Positions 46,611 to 55,990 of a DNA stretch of 64,000 nucleotides are shown piece after piece. The position numbers and the translations under genes are program-made. Source of the DNA: Achromobacter sp. HZ34 (lineage in GTDB: Bacteria > Pseudomonadota > Gammaproteobacteria > Burkholderiales > Burkholderiaceae_B). The stretch spans positions 124,001-188,000 of the forward strand of contig NZ_NJIX01000008.1 in assembly GCF_002209485.1 (NCBI RefSeq). Direction: 5' to 3'. Below the pieces are notes generated by a model, which did not search any database, was not told the origin of the DNA, and saw only the letters and a program-made list of their open reading frames with translations. Every line of letters starts with the position of its first letter. Within the stretch, counting starts at the first letter, position 1.

Positions 46611-48034
46611 GCACCGCCGTACCGCCCACCGCGTCCTTTGGCGCGGCGCTGCGCGCCATCGTGCGCCAGGCCTGGCCGGTCCTGATCAGCCAGTGGGCCG
46701 GTATTGCCTTCGGCGTATTGGATACCGCCATGACCGGGCACTCCAGCCCGGCCGACCTGGCCGCCATGTCGCTGTCGGCTTCGGTCTACATCACCGTGTT
46801 CGTCGGCCTGATGGGCGTGGTGCATGCCCTCATTCCCATCCTCGCCCAGCATTACGGCGGCGGCCGCCACCACGATGTGGGCGCGACCTGGGGCCAGGGA
46901 ATCTGGCTGGCGCTGGGCCTGTCCGTGGTGGGCGCGGTGCTGATGCTGTTTCCCGATATGTGGCTGTCGTTCTCGGGCGACGTCGCGCCGCAGGTACGCG
47001 AGCGCATCGCCTCCTATCTGCAGGCGCTGGTGCTGGCCTTGCCGGCGGCGCTGGTCTTCCGCACCATCTATGCCCTGGGTACCGCGGTCTCGCGGCCCAA
47101 GCTGGTCATGGGTATCAACCTGGCGGGCGTGGCCCTGAAGGCCTTGCTGAACTGGGTGCTGATCTACGGCAAGCTGGGCCTGCCGGCCATGGGCGCCACG
47201 GGCGCGGGCCTGGCCAGCGCCATCGTGTCCTGGATCAGCCTGGCGCTGGGCCTGTGGATGCTGCGCACGGACAGCTACTACCGGCGCTTTCATCTGCGCC
47301 TGGGACGGCCGCGCTGGGCCCCGCTGAAGGAACTGCTGCGCCTGGGCCTGCCCATGGGCGGTTCCTATCTGGTCGAAGTCTGCGCGTTCACCTTCATGGC
47401 GTTGCTGGTGGCGCGCGAAGGCACGCTGGTCAGCGGTGGGCACCAGATCATGTCCAACCTGGCCGCGCTGTGCTACATGATGCCGATGGCGTTGGGGGTG
47501 GCGACCGCGGCGTTGACGGCGCAGGCCATCGGTGCGGGCCAGTTTCATCTGGCGCAGCGTACCGGCCTGGCGGGCCTGGCGCTGGGTGTGATGGGCGCGC
47601 TATTGACCGCGCTGGTGCTGTGGACGGGACAGCCGCTGATCATCGCGGCGTATACGGATAATGCCCAAGTGGCCCTGGTGGCCGCCAGCCTGCTGCAGGT
47701 GATCCCGCTTTTTCATCTGTTCGATGCCATGCAGTGCATCAACAGTTATCTGCTGCGTGCCTACAAGGTGGCGGTGGTGCCCTTGCTGCTGCAGGTGCTG
47801 GCCTTGGGCCTGGTCGGGCTGGTCGGCGGCTGGTGGCTGGGCTTCGGTCCGGCGGCGGGCGGCCTGGACTGGTTGCGCGAGATCGTGATCCCCAGCTCAC
47901 CGCGCGGCGCCGGCACCATGTGGCTGATGGCCATGGTCGGCCTGGCCCTTTCGGCCGCGCTGCTGCACGCCTGGTATTGGCACATCGTGCGCCGCAGCTT
48001 GCGCGGGGAAACACCGGGGGCGGTCACGGCGTGA
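46607..48034 (+). CDS. MATE-family multidrug/sodium efflux protein
   Basis: 475 aa from ATG 46607, overlapping the preceding stop. Twelve membrane helices in two halves with MATE landmarks: WPVLISQWAGIAFGVLDTAM (helix 1), ALIPILAQHYGGGRHHDVGA, LPAALVFRTIYALGTAVSRPK, GAGLASAIVSWISLALGL, and second-half LLRLGLPMGGSYLVEVCAF with ALTAQAIGAGQ. Exports cationic compounds in exchange for Na+ or H+. Coupled to the GT39-like gene. Confidence 0.93.
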   Translation: MSTAVPPTASFGAALRAIVRQAWPVLISQWAGIAFGVLDTAMTGHSSPADLAAMSLSASVYITVFVGLMGVVHALIPILAQHYGGGRHHDVGATWGQGIWLALGLSVVGAVLMLFPDMWLSFSGDVAPQVRERIASYLQALVLALPAALVFRTIYALGTAVSRPKLVMGINLAGVALKALLNWVLIYGKLGLPAMGATGAGLASAIVSWISLALGLWMLRTDSYYRRFHLRLGRPRWAPLKELLRLGLPMGGSYLVEVCAFTFMALLVAREGTLVSGGHQIMSNLAALCYMMPMALGVATAALTAQAIGAGQFHLAQRTGLAGLALGVMGALLTALVLWTGQPLIIAAYTDNAQVALVAASLLQVIPLFHLFDAMQCINSYLLRAYKVAVVPLLLQVLALGLVGLVGGWWLGFGPAAGGLDWLREIVIPSSPRGAGTMWLMAMVGLALSAALLHAWYWHIVRRSLRGETPGAVTA

Positions 48035-48098
48035 AGCCGTGGCCATGGCGGTTGGCTGCGCTCCGGCGCTGGATGCGCGCCGGCACGGCCTGTCCCCC

Positions 48099-49052
48099 TC
48101 AATATACCGGCGTGACCAGCGGCTTGCCGGCGAAGAAGCACTCGGCGTTTTCCAGGAACTTGCGCACGGACGCGTCGATGGCCTGCGGCGAGATGCCGGC
48201 GATGTGGGGCGTCAGCACCGCGTTGTCGAAATCGAGCAAAGGCGCGGGCGGGGTCGGTTCGTTTTCGTAGACGTCCAGGGCAGCCGCGTGCAGGCGGCCT
48301 TCGCGCAGGGCGTCGGCCACGGCCTCCGTATCCACCAGCGTGCCGCGCGCGATGTTCACCAGCACCCCTTGCGGTCCCAGCGCGTCCAGGATGGCGCGGT
48401 TGATGATGTGGTACGTCGCCGCGCCGCCCGGTGCGGCCACCACCAGGAAATCGGCCCATGCGGCCAGGCTGGCCAAGTCTTCGAAATAGGTGAAATCGAC
48501 GTCGTCGCGGCGGCTGCGGTTGTGGTACCCGACCTCCATGTGAAAGCCCAACGCGCGCCGCGCGACCTTCTTGCCGATGGCGCCCATGCCCAGGATGCCC
48601 AGGCGGCGGAACGAGACCTGGGGCGGGCGCGGGATGTCGTCGCGCCACAGGCCATTGCGCACGCCGGTGTTCAGGAAAGGCAGGCGCCGCACGGCCGCCA
48701 GCAACAGCATCATGGCGTGATCGGCAACCGCATCGTCGTTGGTGCCGGCGGCGTTCGACACGGGAATACCCAGCTCGCGGGCGCGCGCCACCGCGACGTT
48801 TTCGTAGCCGACGCCGACGGTGGAGATCAGCCGCAGCTTGGGCAGGCGGTCGATTTCGCTGGCGAGCAAGCCGTTGGTGCCATTGGTCAGGACCACTTCG
48901 ATTTCATGTCCCCGCGCTGCGATCTGTTGCTCGCCGTTGGAGCGGTCGGCGCCCAGTTGCGCATTCGGGGCGTAGATCATGTGGAAGCGTTCAGCGACCA
49001 GGGCGCGGTGTTCTTCGGACAGGAACACCAGCACGAGTAAAACGGGTTTCAT
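48099..49052 (-). CDS. D-2-hydroxyacid dehydrogenase (NAD-binding)
   Basis: 317 aa from ATG 49052 (MKPVLLVLVFLSEEHRAL). Rossmann motif LGILGMGAIGKKVA, catalytic Arg in VNIARGTLVD, Glu in DVYENEPTPP and His in VLTPHIAGIS. Family includes glyoxylate/hydroxypyruvate reductases (GhrB-type). Last gene of a minus-strand run with a Bug receptor, a DUF1185 protein and a beta-hydroxyacid dehydrogenase, which suggests catabolism of a hydroxycarboxylic acid. Confidence 0.94.
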   Translation of the reverse strand: MKPVLLVLVFLSEEHRALVAERFHMIYAPNAQLGADRSNGEQQIAARGHEIEVVLTNGTNGLLASEIDRLPKLRLISTVGVGYENVAVARARELGIPVSNAAGTNDDAVADHAMMLLLAAVRRLPFLNTGVRNGLWRDDIPRPPQVSFRRLGILGMGAIGKKVARRALGFHMEVGYHNRSRRDDVDFTYFEDLASLAAWADFLVVAAPGGAATYHIINRAILDALGPQGVLVNIARGTLVDTEAVADALREGRLHAAALDVYENEPTPPAPLLDFDNAVLTPHIAGISPQAIDASVRKFLENAECFFAGKPLVTPVY

Positions 49053-49116
49053 GCTTGTCTCGATTCCTTGTATTTGCCCCCGAGGGGTGTTGATCCTGGC
49101 GGCCGCGCGGGCGGCG

Positions 49117-50106
49117 TCACTCCACTTTCGCTCCGGAGGCGCGCACCAGATTACCCCATTTGATGATCTCGGCATCGACCAGTTTGCTGAATGCGGCGGG
49201 GCTGTCGCCGGCCGGTGTCGACCCCTGGTCGGCCAGGGTCTTCTTCACGGCAGCCTCTCCCAGCACCGCGTTGATGGCCTTGTTCATCTTGTCGACGATG
49301 GGAGCCGGCGTACCGGCAGGCGCCCACACGCCATTCCACAGCACGATTTCATAACCGGGCAGGCTTTCCGCCACGGCCGGCACGTCCGGCAAACGTGGCG
49401 AACGTTGCGCGGTCGTCACCGCCAGCGGCCGCAGCTTGCCGCTGTCGATGAAAGGCAATACCTCCACCAGTGGCGAAAACACCGCCTGGATCTGCCCGGA
49501 CAACAAATCCATATTGGCCGGCGCACCGCCCTTGTACGGCACGTGATGCATGCTCAGATGCGCCATCTCGTTGAACATCGAACCGGACAGATGCTGCGAA
49601 GTTCCATTCCCGGCCGACCCGTAATAAACCGGCGTCTTGCTGTCCTTCGCATATTCGATGAAGGACTTCAACGACGTCACGGGCAACTTGGTGTTGACCA
49701 TCAGCACATTGGGAATCAGCGACACCCGCGACACCGGTTGCAGGTCTTTCTGCACGTTCAAGGGCATGTTCGCGTACAGCGTCACGTTGGCGATCAGCGT
49801 GGTGGTCGAGAACAGGAACGTATAGCCGTCGGCGGCCGACTTGGCCACGTGGTCCGCGCCGACGTTGCCGCCCGCGCCAGCCCGGTTCTCCACCACCACC
49901 GGCTGCCCCAGGTAATGCGGCAGGCGCTGCGCCAGCAGGCGCGCGGTCGAGTCCGTGCTACCGCCCGGCGCCAGGGGCACCACCAGCGTCACGGGCCGCG
50001 CCGGCCAGGCACCGGCGCCCTCGGCCGCCGTAGCGGCATGCGCGGCCCCAGGCAGCGCCAAGGAACACAGCAGGGCCGCACAAGCGGCCGCGAATCGGGT
50101 TGTCAT
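49117..50106 (-). CDS. Bug-family tripartite tricarboxylate transporter receptor (TctC-like)
   Basis: 329 aa. Signal peptide TTRFAAACAALLCSLALPGAAHA, then WPARPVTLVVPLAPGGSTDSTAR, VVENRAGAGGNVGADHVAKSAADGYTFL and VPAVAESLPGYEIVLWNGVWAPA. Periplasmic solute receptor, probably for the carboxylate processed by the flanking dehydrogenases. The stop lies 65 bases before the hydroxyacid dehydrogenase start. Confidence 0.95.
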   Translation of the reverse strand: MTTRFAAACAALLCSLALPGAAHAATAAEGAGAWPARPVTLVVPLAPGGSTDSTARLLAQRLPHYLGQPVVVENRAGAGGNVGADHVAKSAADGYTFLFSTTTLIANVTLYANMPLNVQKDLQPVSRVSLIPNVLMVNTKLPVTSLKSFIEYAKDSKTPVYYGSAGNGTSQHLSGSMFNEMAHLSMHHVPYKGGAPANMDLLSGQIQAVFSPLVEVLPFIDSGKLRPLAVTTAQRSPRLPDVPAVAESLPGYEIVLWNGVWAPAGTPAPIVDKMNKAINAVLGEAAVKKTLADQGSTPAGDSPAAFSKLVDAEIIKWGNLVRASGAKVE

Positions 50107-50281
50107 GTCGTCTCCTCCGGCGAACTATCTTGGTTCGCTCTATCAGGTATGGTCGGAATCCGGTGGTCCGGATACTGCTATTCAATCCTGCGCCTTCCCG
50201 ATACAGGCATAGCGTCATCAAGACCGCATCGAGCGCGCCTGTCCACGGCAAACCACCTTCATTGGCCGTGGGGCCCTGCCA

Positions 50282-50860
50282 TCAACGTTGCCCGTCGCCG
50301 ACGCTGATCTTGTCGGCGCGCAAGCCGCCCAGGCGTTCATGCACGCGCGTGCCGGTGGACACGACCAGCGCGTAAAGCAGTTCGTGGGGCCGCGGACTGT
50401 CGATGGCGCCAACGTCCATGGTCGTGAAGTGGCTGCGCACATAAGCCGCTTCGATGTGATGCAAGGGGATCTGCAGCCGCGTGCCGGCCGAGGCCACCAC
50501 TTTGGCCGCCGGCACGATGGACTTGGCCTGGGGCAGTTCCGCCCGCATGGACCAGCCGCCCGCCTCGTGCCAGATGGCGCCATGTTCCAGTTCGCCGCCC
50601 AGGCCGACGATGGCGCCCTTGCCATAGGCCTGCACCTTGTCCGCGCCCCCCACCGCCGCCAGCAGCTCCGGCACGATGGCCTTGGCCAGCACCTTGGCGT
50701 CCTCCACCAGGCCGGACAGATCTTCGACGTAGCGGCCGGCGTAGGGGTTCTTCAGCACCACGGCGATGCAGGCCATTTTGATCGGCTCACTGCGCGGCGG
50801 GCCGCCTTCGTGATAAATGGATTCAACGGTCAACAGCTTCTTGCGGATTTCCACGGGCAT
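50282..50860 (-). CDS. DUF1185 (amino acid synthesis family) protein
   Basis: 192 aa from ATG 50860 (MPVEIRKKLLTVESIYHEGG; RBS ggaga). Matches the DUF1185/PF06684 pattern: IAVVLKNPYAGRYVEDLSGLV, YGKGAIVGLGGELEHGAIWHE, HIEAAYVRSHFTTMDVGAID and RPHELLYALVVSTGTRVHERLGG. No biochemical role is firmly known. Members often neighbour Bug receptors and dehydrogenases as here. Confidence 0.88.
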   Translation of the reverse strand: MPVEIRKKLLTVESIYHEGGPPRSEPIKMACIAVVLKNPYAGRYVEDLSGLVEDAKVLAKAIVPELLAAVGGADKVQAYGKGAIVGLGGELEHGAIWHEAGGWSMRAELPQAKSIVPAAKVVASAGTRLQIPLHHIEAAYVRSHFTTMDVGAIDSPRPHELLYALVVSTGTRVHERLGGLRADKISVGDGQR

Positions 50861-50987
50861 GTCTCGGTCTCCAGGAGATATGGGGGTGTTGGATGGGATG
50901 GGAAAAAGAAAGGGTTCGCCCAGGCGCATGCTTCAATTCCTGGTCTCCTTTTTTATTCTTGACGGCGGCCCCAGGCGGCCCGCCGTG

Positions 50988-51878
50988 TCAGTCGCGCGGC
51001 GCCGTGCCGAATTCGGCGCCGGCCCAGCGTTCGATGTGGCGGATGACTTCGACGTTGTCGCGCGGCCCGTCGCCCTGCGACAACGCAAATGCCAGGAACT
51101 GACGCGCGGCCGGATTGACCCGCATGGGCACTCCCAGCTTCTCCGCCTCGTCCAGGCACATCTTGACGTCCTTGTGCAGCAGCTCGGTGGTGAAGCGCAC
51201 CGGAAAACTGCGGTCCAGCACGCACTGCGGAATACGTTCCAGCGTGGCGAAGGAGCGGCCGCTGGAAACATTGAGCACGTCCAGCAACGTGCGCGGGTCC
51301 AGGCCGGCCTTGACACCGTAGACCAGCGCTTCGCAGCTGGCGATCATGCTGGTGGCGTACAGCGTGTTGTTGATGATCTTGGTGGTCTGCCCCAGGCTGG
51401 CGTCCTCGCCCAGATAAAACAGGTTCTTGCCGATCACCCGCAATACGGCCTCCACTTCCTCGAAGGCCGCGCGCGGTCCGGCCGCCATCACGGCCAGCGT
51501 GCCCTTCTCCGCCGCCACGGTGCCGCCGCTCACCGGCGCGCCTATCATCGTCACGCCTTGCGCCGATACGATGGCCTCCACCTCCTTGGTCACCGAAGGC
51601 CCGGTGGTCGACATGTCGACCAGGATGCGCAGCCCCTTGACGTCCGCCAGCTCGCGCGCCACCTCGGCCACGATGGCCGGCATGGGCAGGCACAGCAGCA
51701 CCACCGGCGCTTCAGCCGCCAAGGCGCGCACGCTGTCCATGCCACGCGCCCCCGCCTGCACCGCACGCGCCTGCGCCGCGGCCGAACGGTCATGCACCAG
51801 CAGTTCATGGCCCGCGTCCAGCAGGCGTTGCGCGAAATGGCGGCCGATATTGCCGACCCCGATCAAGCCCAGTTTCAT
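50988..51878 (-). CDS. Beta-hydroxyacid dehydrogenase (HIBADH family)
   Basis: 296 aa from ATG 51878 (MKLGLIGVGNIGRHFAQRLL). NAD(P)-binding GVGNIG, substrate-binding DMSTTGPSV and APVSGGTVAAEKGTLAVMAAG, and catalytic-Lys region LGQTTKIINNTLYATSMIASCEAL. Family includes tartronate semialdehyde (GarR) and 3-hydroxyisobutyrate dehydrogenases. First gene of the four-gene minus-strand cluster. Confidence 0.92.
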   Translation of the reverse strand: MKLGLIGVGNIGRHFAQRLLDAGHELLVHDRSAAAQARAVQAGARGMDSVRALAAEAPVVLLCLPMPAIVAEVARELADVKGLRILVDMSTTGPSVTKEVEAIVSAQGVTMIGAPVSGGTVAAEKGTLAVMAAGPRAAFEEVEAVLRVIGKNLFYLGEDASLGQTTKIINNTLYATSMIASCEALVYGVKAGLDPRTLLDVLNVSSGRSFATLERIPQCVLDRSFPVRFTTELLHKDVKMCLDEAEKLGVPMRVNPAARQFLAFALSQGDGPRDNVEVIRHIERWAGAEFGTAPRD

Positions 51879-52164
51879 CTCAGTCTCGCTCCAACGATGC
51901 GTGGGGATGCCGGATGCGGATCCCTCTGCCAGCATCCTAGGCAGCGGCGTCCGCGGTGGCGAGTGCTGAATCGGGGGTGGGGTATAACCTGAAGCTAATC
52001 GATGGCCTGCACGCGATGAGGGATGGGCCGGGCCGACCTATGCCCCGATGAGGGTCGGATTCAGCCGGGAAGCAGGCCGTGCGCCGGCAAACGCATACAC
52101 TGTCGGTCATCCCCCGCATTTAATTGAATATTCAGCGGATCTTGCCATCCGCCCGCGCCCTACC

Positions 52165-53559
52165 GTGACCGATACCTCCCTGCCTTTCTCCTCCCTGCCC
52201 CTTCTGCCCGCCTTGCTGGAAAACCTGCAAGGGCTGGGTTTCGAGCAGATGACGCCTATCCAGGCGCACAGCCTGCCCCTGATCCTGGAAGGCCGCGACA
52301 TCATCGCGCAAGCCAAGACCGGCAGCGGCAAGACCGCGGCTTTCGGCCTGGGTGTGCTGCAAAACCTGGATGTCAGCCGCCTGGTCCCGCAAGGGCTGGT
52401 GGTCTGTCCCACCCGCGAACTGGCCGACCAGGTGGCGCAGGAGTTGCGCCGGCTGGCCCGCCTGATCCCCAACGTCAAGATACTGACGCTGGTCGGCGGC
52501 GCCCCTGCCCGGCCCCAGGCCGAATCGCTCGCGCGCGGTGCGCATCTGGTGGTGGGCACGCCTGGCCGCATCCAGGACCACCTGGAACGGGCCAGCCTGG
52601 ACCTGTCCAACCTGAACACCCTGGTGCTGGACGAGGCCGACCGCATGGTGGACATGGGCTTCCATGACGACATCGCCGCCATCGCGGCGCAATGTCCGGC
52701 CAAGCGCCAGACCCTGCTGTTCTCGGCGACGTATCCCGACAACATCCGCAAGCTCAGCGCCCGCTTCCTGCGCAATCCGGCCGAAGTGAAAGTGGCGGCG
52801 CAGCACGATGCCAGCCGCATCGAACAGATCTTCTATGAAATCGGCGAGAAGGACAGACTGGAGGCCGTGGCCACGCTGCTGGCCCACTTCCGTCCCGTAT
52901 CCACACTGGCTTTCTGCAACACCAAGATCCGCAGCCACGACCTGGTCGAACATCTGCGGGCCAAAGGCATCAGCGCCCAGGCGCTCAATGGCGACCTGGA
53001 ACAGCGCGAGCGCGATGAAATCCTGATCCAGTTCGCCAACCAGAGCTGCGCCGTGCTGGTCGCCACCGACGTGGCCGCGCGCGGGCTGGACATCCAGAAC
53101 CTGGGCGCCGTGATCAATGTGGACGTGACCAAGGACACCGAAGTCCACGTGCACCGTATCGGCCGCAGCGGCCGTGGCGACCAGAAGGGGCTGGCGCTGA
53201 GCCTGTGCTCGCCCGAGGAAATGCGCTTCGCCACCCTGGTCGAGCAATACCAGGGGGCGCCGCTGCAATGGGCCGATTTGAAAACGCTGCGGCCCAAGGC
53301 CGACCGGCCCCTGCGCGCGCCCATGGTCACCCTGTGCATCCAGGGCGGCAAGAAAGACAAGCTGCGTCCCGGCGACCTGCTGGGCGCCTTGACCGGCGAC
53401 GGCGGCCTGACGTTCGAACAGGTGGGCAAGATCAACATCACCGAGTTCAATGCCTACGTCGCCCTGGATCGGCAGATCGCCAAGCAGGCGTTTTCGCGCA
53501 TCTCCAACAGCAATATCAAGGGCCGCCGCTTCCGCATGCGGTTCCTGGAAGAATTTTGA
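52165..53559 (+). CDS. dbpA: ATP-dependent RNA helicase DbpA
   Basis: 464 aa from GTG 52165 (TDTSLPFSSLPLLPALLENL), which matches the normal DbpA N-terminus; the ORF is open back to ATG 52048. Q motif MTPIQ, motif I AKTGSGKT, Ia PTRELADQ, II DEADRM, III SAT, IV-VI ATDVAARGLDIQNL and HRIGRSGRG. The C-terminal RBD (VTLCIQGGKKDKLRPGDLLGAL) recognises 23S rRNA hairpin 92 in DbpA. Acts in late 50S assembly. Confidence 0.94.
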   Translation: MTDTSLPFSSLPLLPALLENLQGLGFEQMTPIQAHSLPLILEGRDIIAQAKTGSGKTAAFGLGVLQNLDVSRLVPQGLVVCPTRELADQVAQELRRLARLIPNVKILTLVGGAPARPQAESLARGAHLVVGTPGRIQDHLERASLDLSNLNTLVLDEADRMVDMGFHDDIAAIAAQCPAKRQTLLFSATYPDNIRKLSARFLRNPAEVKVAAQHDASRIEQIFYEIGEKDRLEAVATLLAHFRPVSTLAFCNTKIRSHDLVEHLRAKGISAQALNGDLEQRERDEILIQFANQSCAVLVATDVAARGLDIQNLGAVINVDVTKDTEVHVHRIGRSGRGDQKGLALSLCSPEEMRFATLVEQYQGAPLQWADLKTLRPKADRPLRAPMVTLCIQGGKKDKLRPGDLLGALTGDGGLTFEQVGKINITEFNAYVALDRQIAKQAFSRISNSNIKGRRFRMRFLEEF

Positions 53560-53639
53560 GCGGGCCGGCCTGCCATCGTGCCAGGCGATGTCAGGGAACC
53601 GGACTCCGGACTCCAGTCACCGGGCTCGGGGCACCGGGC

Positions 53640-54545
53640 TCAGGTCACTGATTTCAGGTCACCCGCAGTCGTCTTGCGCAGCAATTCGATGAACTTGTCG
53701 GCGTGGCTGCGGCCGGTGTCGAAGACCGACCGCACCACGCTGGGATAGAGCAGGATATCTTCCGCCAGCGGCAAGACCTGCACGTCGGGCCAGGCCATGC
53801 CGGCCATGGTGAACTCGTCGACCACGGCCACACCCGCGCCGGCACGCACCAGGCTGCACGCCATATCGGTCTGGTGGATATGGACGGACACCCGCATCGC
53901 CACGCCCGCCTTGTCGAACGCCGACGCCACCAACTGGCCGAAAGGAATATTCGGGTGATGCGCGATCAGCGGATGGCCGCCCAGGTCCGCCAGGCTGACC
54001 CGGCGCTTGCGTGCCAGGGCGTGGCCACGCGGCACCACGCACACCATGCGCCCTTCCAGGAAGGTCTCGACGCGCAGATTGGGATGCTCGATGGGCAGCA
54101 CCGAAATCGCCAGGTCGACCTTCTTGCTCAGAACTTCCTGCGCCATGCCATTGAGCAGGATCTGGACAAAATTTACCTGGATATTGGGGTACTCGCGCAC
54201 GAATGCCGTGATGGTGGCCGCCACGACGCCACGGCTCAGCGCCGGACTGCAAGCCAGGTTCAAGGTCCCCGACTGGCCGCTGGCCAGGCCACGCGCGAAC
54301 TCGTCGATGCGCAGCACATGTTCGTAGCAGTGATTCACTTCACGGTACAGCGCCTCCGCTTCGACGGTGGGCACCAGCTTGCCCTTGACGCGGCGGAACA
54401 GCGCCAGGCCCAGGGTGTTTTCCGTGTGGGCGACGATACGGCTGAGGGCCGGCTGCGACGTGAACAGCAGCTTGGACGCGCCCTTGATGGAGCCGGTCAG
54501 CATGACTGCCCGGAACACCTCCATCTGGCGCAGGCTGAATCGCAT
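53640..54545 (-). CDS. LysR-family transcriptional regulator
   Basis: 301 aa: N-terminal wHTH (LRQMEVFRAVMLTGSIKGAS, LLFTSQPALSRIVAHTENTLG) and effector domain (GTLNLACSPALSRGVVAATI, DLAISVLPIEHPNLRVETFL). It lies 20 bases downstream of the PaaG-like gene on the same strand, so they may be co-transcribed. The gap to dbpA contains short direct repeats (CACCGGGCTC twice, CAGGTCAC twice). Confidence 0.93.
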   Translation of the reverse strand: MRFSLRQMEVFRAVMLTGSIKGASKLLFTSQPALSRIVAHTENTLGLALFRRVKGKLVPTVEAEALYREVNHCYEHVLRIDEFARGLASGQSGTLNLACSPALSRGVVAATITAFVREYPNIQVNFVQILLNGMAQEVLSKKVDLAISVLPIEHPNLRVETFLEGRMVCVVPRGHALARKRRVSLADLGGHPLIAHHPNIPFGQLVASAFDKAGVAMRVSVHIHQTDMACSLVRAGAGVAVVDEFTMAGMAWPDVQVLPLAEDILLYPSVVRSVFDTGRSHADKFIELLRKTTAGDLKSVT

Positions 54546-54565
54546 GGGGAATGCGCTCTAAAAAG

Positions 54566-55360
54566 TCAGCGGCCCTTGAAGACCGGCTCGCGCTTGGCCA
54601 TGAACGCGGCCACGCCTTCGGCATAGTCCTCGCTGCGGCCCAGTTCGGCCATCATGCCGCGTTCCAGTTCAAGCTGCTGCGCCAGGTCATTACCCAGGCT
54701 GGCGCGCAAGGCGCGCCGGGTATGAACCAGCCCTTTGGTCGGCGCCTGTGCCAATTGCCGCGCCAGGCTGTCCAGCGTCGCGTCGAATTCCTCGTCCGGC
54801 ACGCACTGCCAGATCATGCCCCAATCCTGGGCCTGGCGCGCGCTGATGCGATCGCCCAGCAAGGCCATGCCCATGGCGCGGGCGCGGCCCACCAGGCGCG
54901 GCAGCACATAGGTGCCGCCCGAATCCGGCAGCAGGCCCAGCCGGCAGAACGACTGGATGAAGCTGGCCGACGCCTTGGCGATGACGATGTCCCCCGCCAG
55001 CGCCAGATTGGCCCCGGCGCCCGCGGCCACGCCGTTCACGCCCACCAGCACGGGCATGGCCAGGGCATCCAGGCGGCGGATCAGCGGGTTGTAGTTTTCA
55101 CCCAGGGTCTGGCCCAGGTCGACGGGCGGCGCGCCAGGTTCGCGCTTGCGTTCGCCCAGGTCCTGGCCGGCGCAAAAACCACGGCCGGCGCCGGTCAGCA
55201 CCAGCACGCGCGCCCCGCCCTCGCCCGCTTCGACACGGCTCATGGCGTCACGCACTTCCTCGTGCATGGCGGCCGTGAAGCTGTTCAGCTTGTCCGGGCG
55301 ATTCAGGGTAAGGCGGGCGACGCCCGCTTCGATCTGGAACTGGATGTCTTGATAGGACAT
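54566..55360 (-). CDS. Enoyl-CoA hydratase/isomerase, PaaG-like
   Basis: 264 aa crotonase fold. CoA/oxyanion motif LTGAGRGFCAGQDLGERK (the AGQDL variant typical of PaaG rather than AGxDL of FadB), GVNGVAAGAGANLALAGDIV, FCRLGLLPDSGGTYVLPRLVG with Asp at the PaaG catalytic site. PaaG isomerises ring-1,2-epoxyphenylacetyl-CoA to the oxepin; no other paa genes are near, so a generic beta-oxidation role is possible. Confidence 0.88.
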   Translation of the reverse strand: MSYQDIQFQIEAGVARLTLNRPDKLNSFTAAMHEEVRDAMSRVEAGEGGARVLVLTGAGRGFCAGQDLGERKREPGAPPVDLGQTLGENYNPLIRRLDALAMPVLVGVNGVAAGAGANLALAGDIVIAKASASFIQSFCRLGLLPDSGGTYVLPRLVGRARAMGMALLGDRISARQAQDWGMIWQCVPDEEFDATLDSLARQLAQAPTKGLVHTRRALRASLGNDLAQQLELERGMMAELGRSEDYAEGVAAFMAKREPVFKGR

Positions 55361-55391
55361 TCTCGTGTGTCTCCTCCGGGCGCTGCCGCCC

Positions 55392-55937
55392 TTAAACTTT
55401 CAGGAAATGTTCCCGGTAATAAGCCAGCTCGGCGATCGACTCATAGATGTCGGCCAGGGCCTCGTGGCGGCTCTTCTTGTCGAAGCCGCGATAGACTTCC
55501 GGACGCCAGCGGCGCGCCAGTTCCTTCAAGGTGCTGACGTCGAGGTTGCGATAATGGAAGAACTGTTCCAGGCGCGGCATGTATGCGAACATGAAGCGGC
55601 GATCCTGGCTGATGGTATTGCCGCACAAGGGCGATTTGCCCGCCGGCACGTGCTTGGCCAGGAATTCCAGCAAAATGTCCTCGGCCTGGGCTTCGCTGGT
55701 GGTGGACGCCTTGACCTTGTCGATCAGGCCGCTTTTGCCGTGGGTGGACTTGTTCCAGTTGTCCATGGCGTCGAGCTGGGCGTCGGATTGGTGCACCACG
55801 ATGACCGGCCCTTCGGCTACCACGGTGAGGTCGGGTTCGGTCACAACCACCGCGACTTCGATGATGCGTTCCTTCTCCGGATCCAGTCCGGTCATTTCCA
55901 TGTCGAGCCAAACCAGGCGGTTCTCGTTCAGAGCCAT
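55392..55937 (-). CDS. orn: Oligoribonuclease
   Basis: 181 aa from ATG 55937 ([20 protein letters not shown]; aagg RBS). DEDDh exonuclease: Exo [11 protein letters not shown], Exo [15 protein letters not shown], Exo [16 protein letters not shown]. It degrades two-to-five-nucleotide RNAs, including pGpG from c-di-GMP breakdown. Divergent from the M48 protease gene. Confidence 0.97.
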   Translation of the reverse strand: MALNENRLVWLDMEMTGLDPEKERIIEVAVVVTEPDLTVVAEGPVIVVHQSDAQLDAMDNWNKSTHGKSGLIDKVKASTTSEAQAEDILLEFLAKHVPAGKSPLCGNTISQDRRFMFAYMPRLEQFFHYRNLDVSTLKELARRWRPEVYRGFDKKSRHEALADIYESIAELAYYREHFLKV

Positions 55938-55990
55938 ATAATTTGCCTTATAAAAAAGCGATTTTCTCACACCGGCTGCTCATCGTTCCC

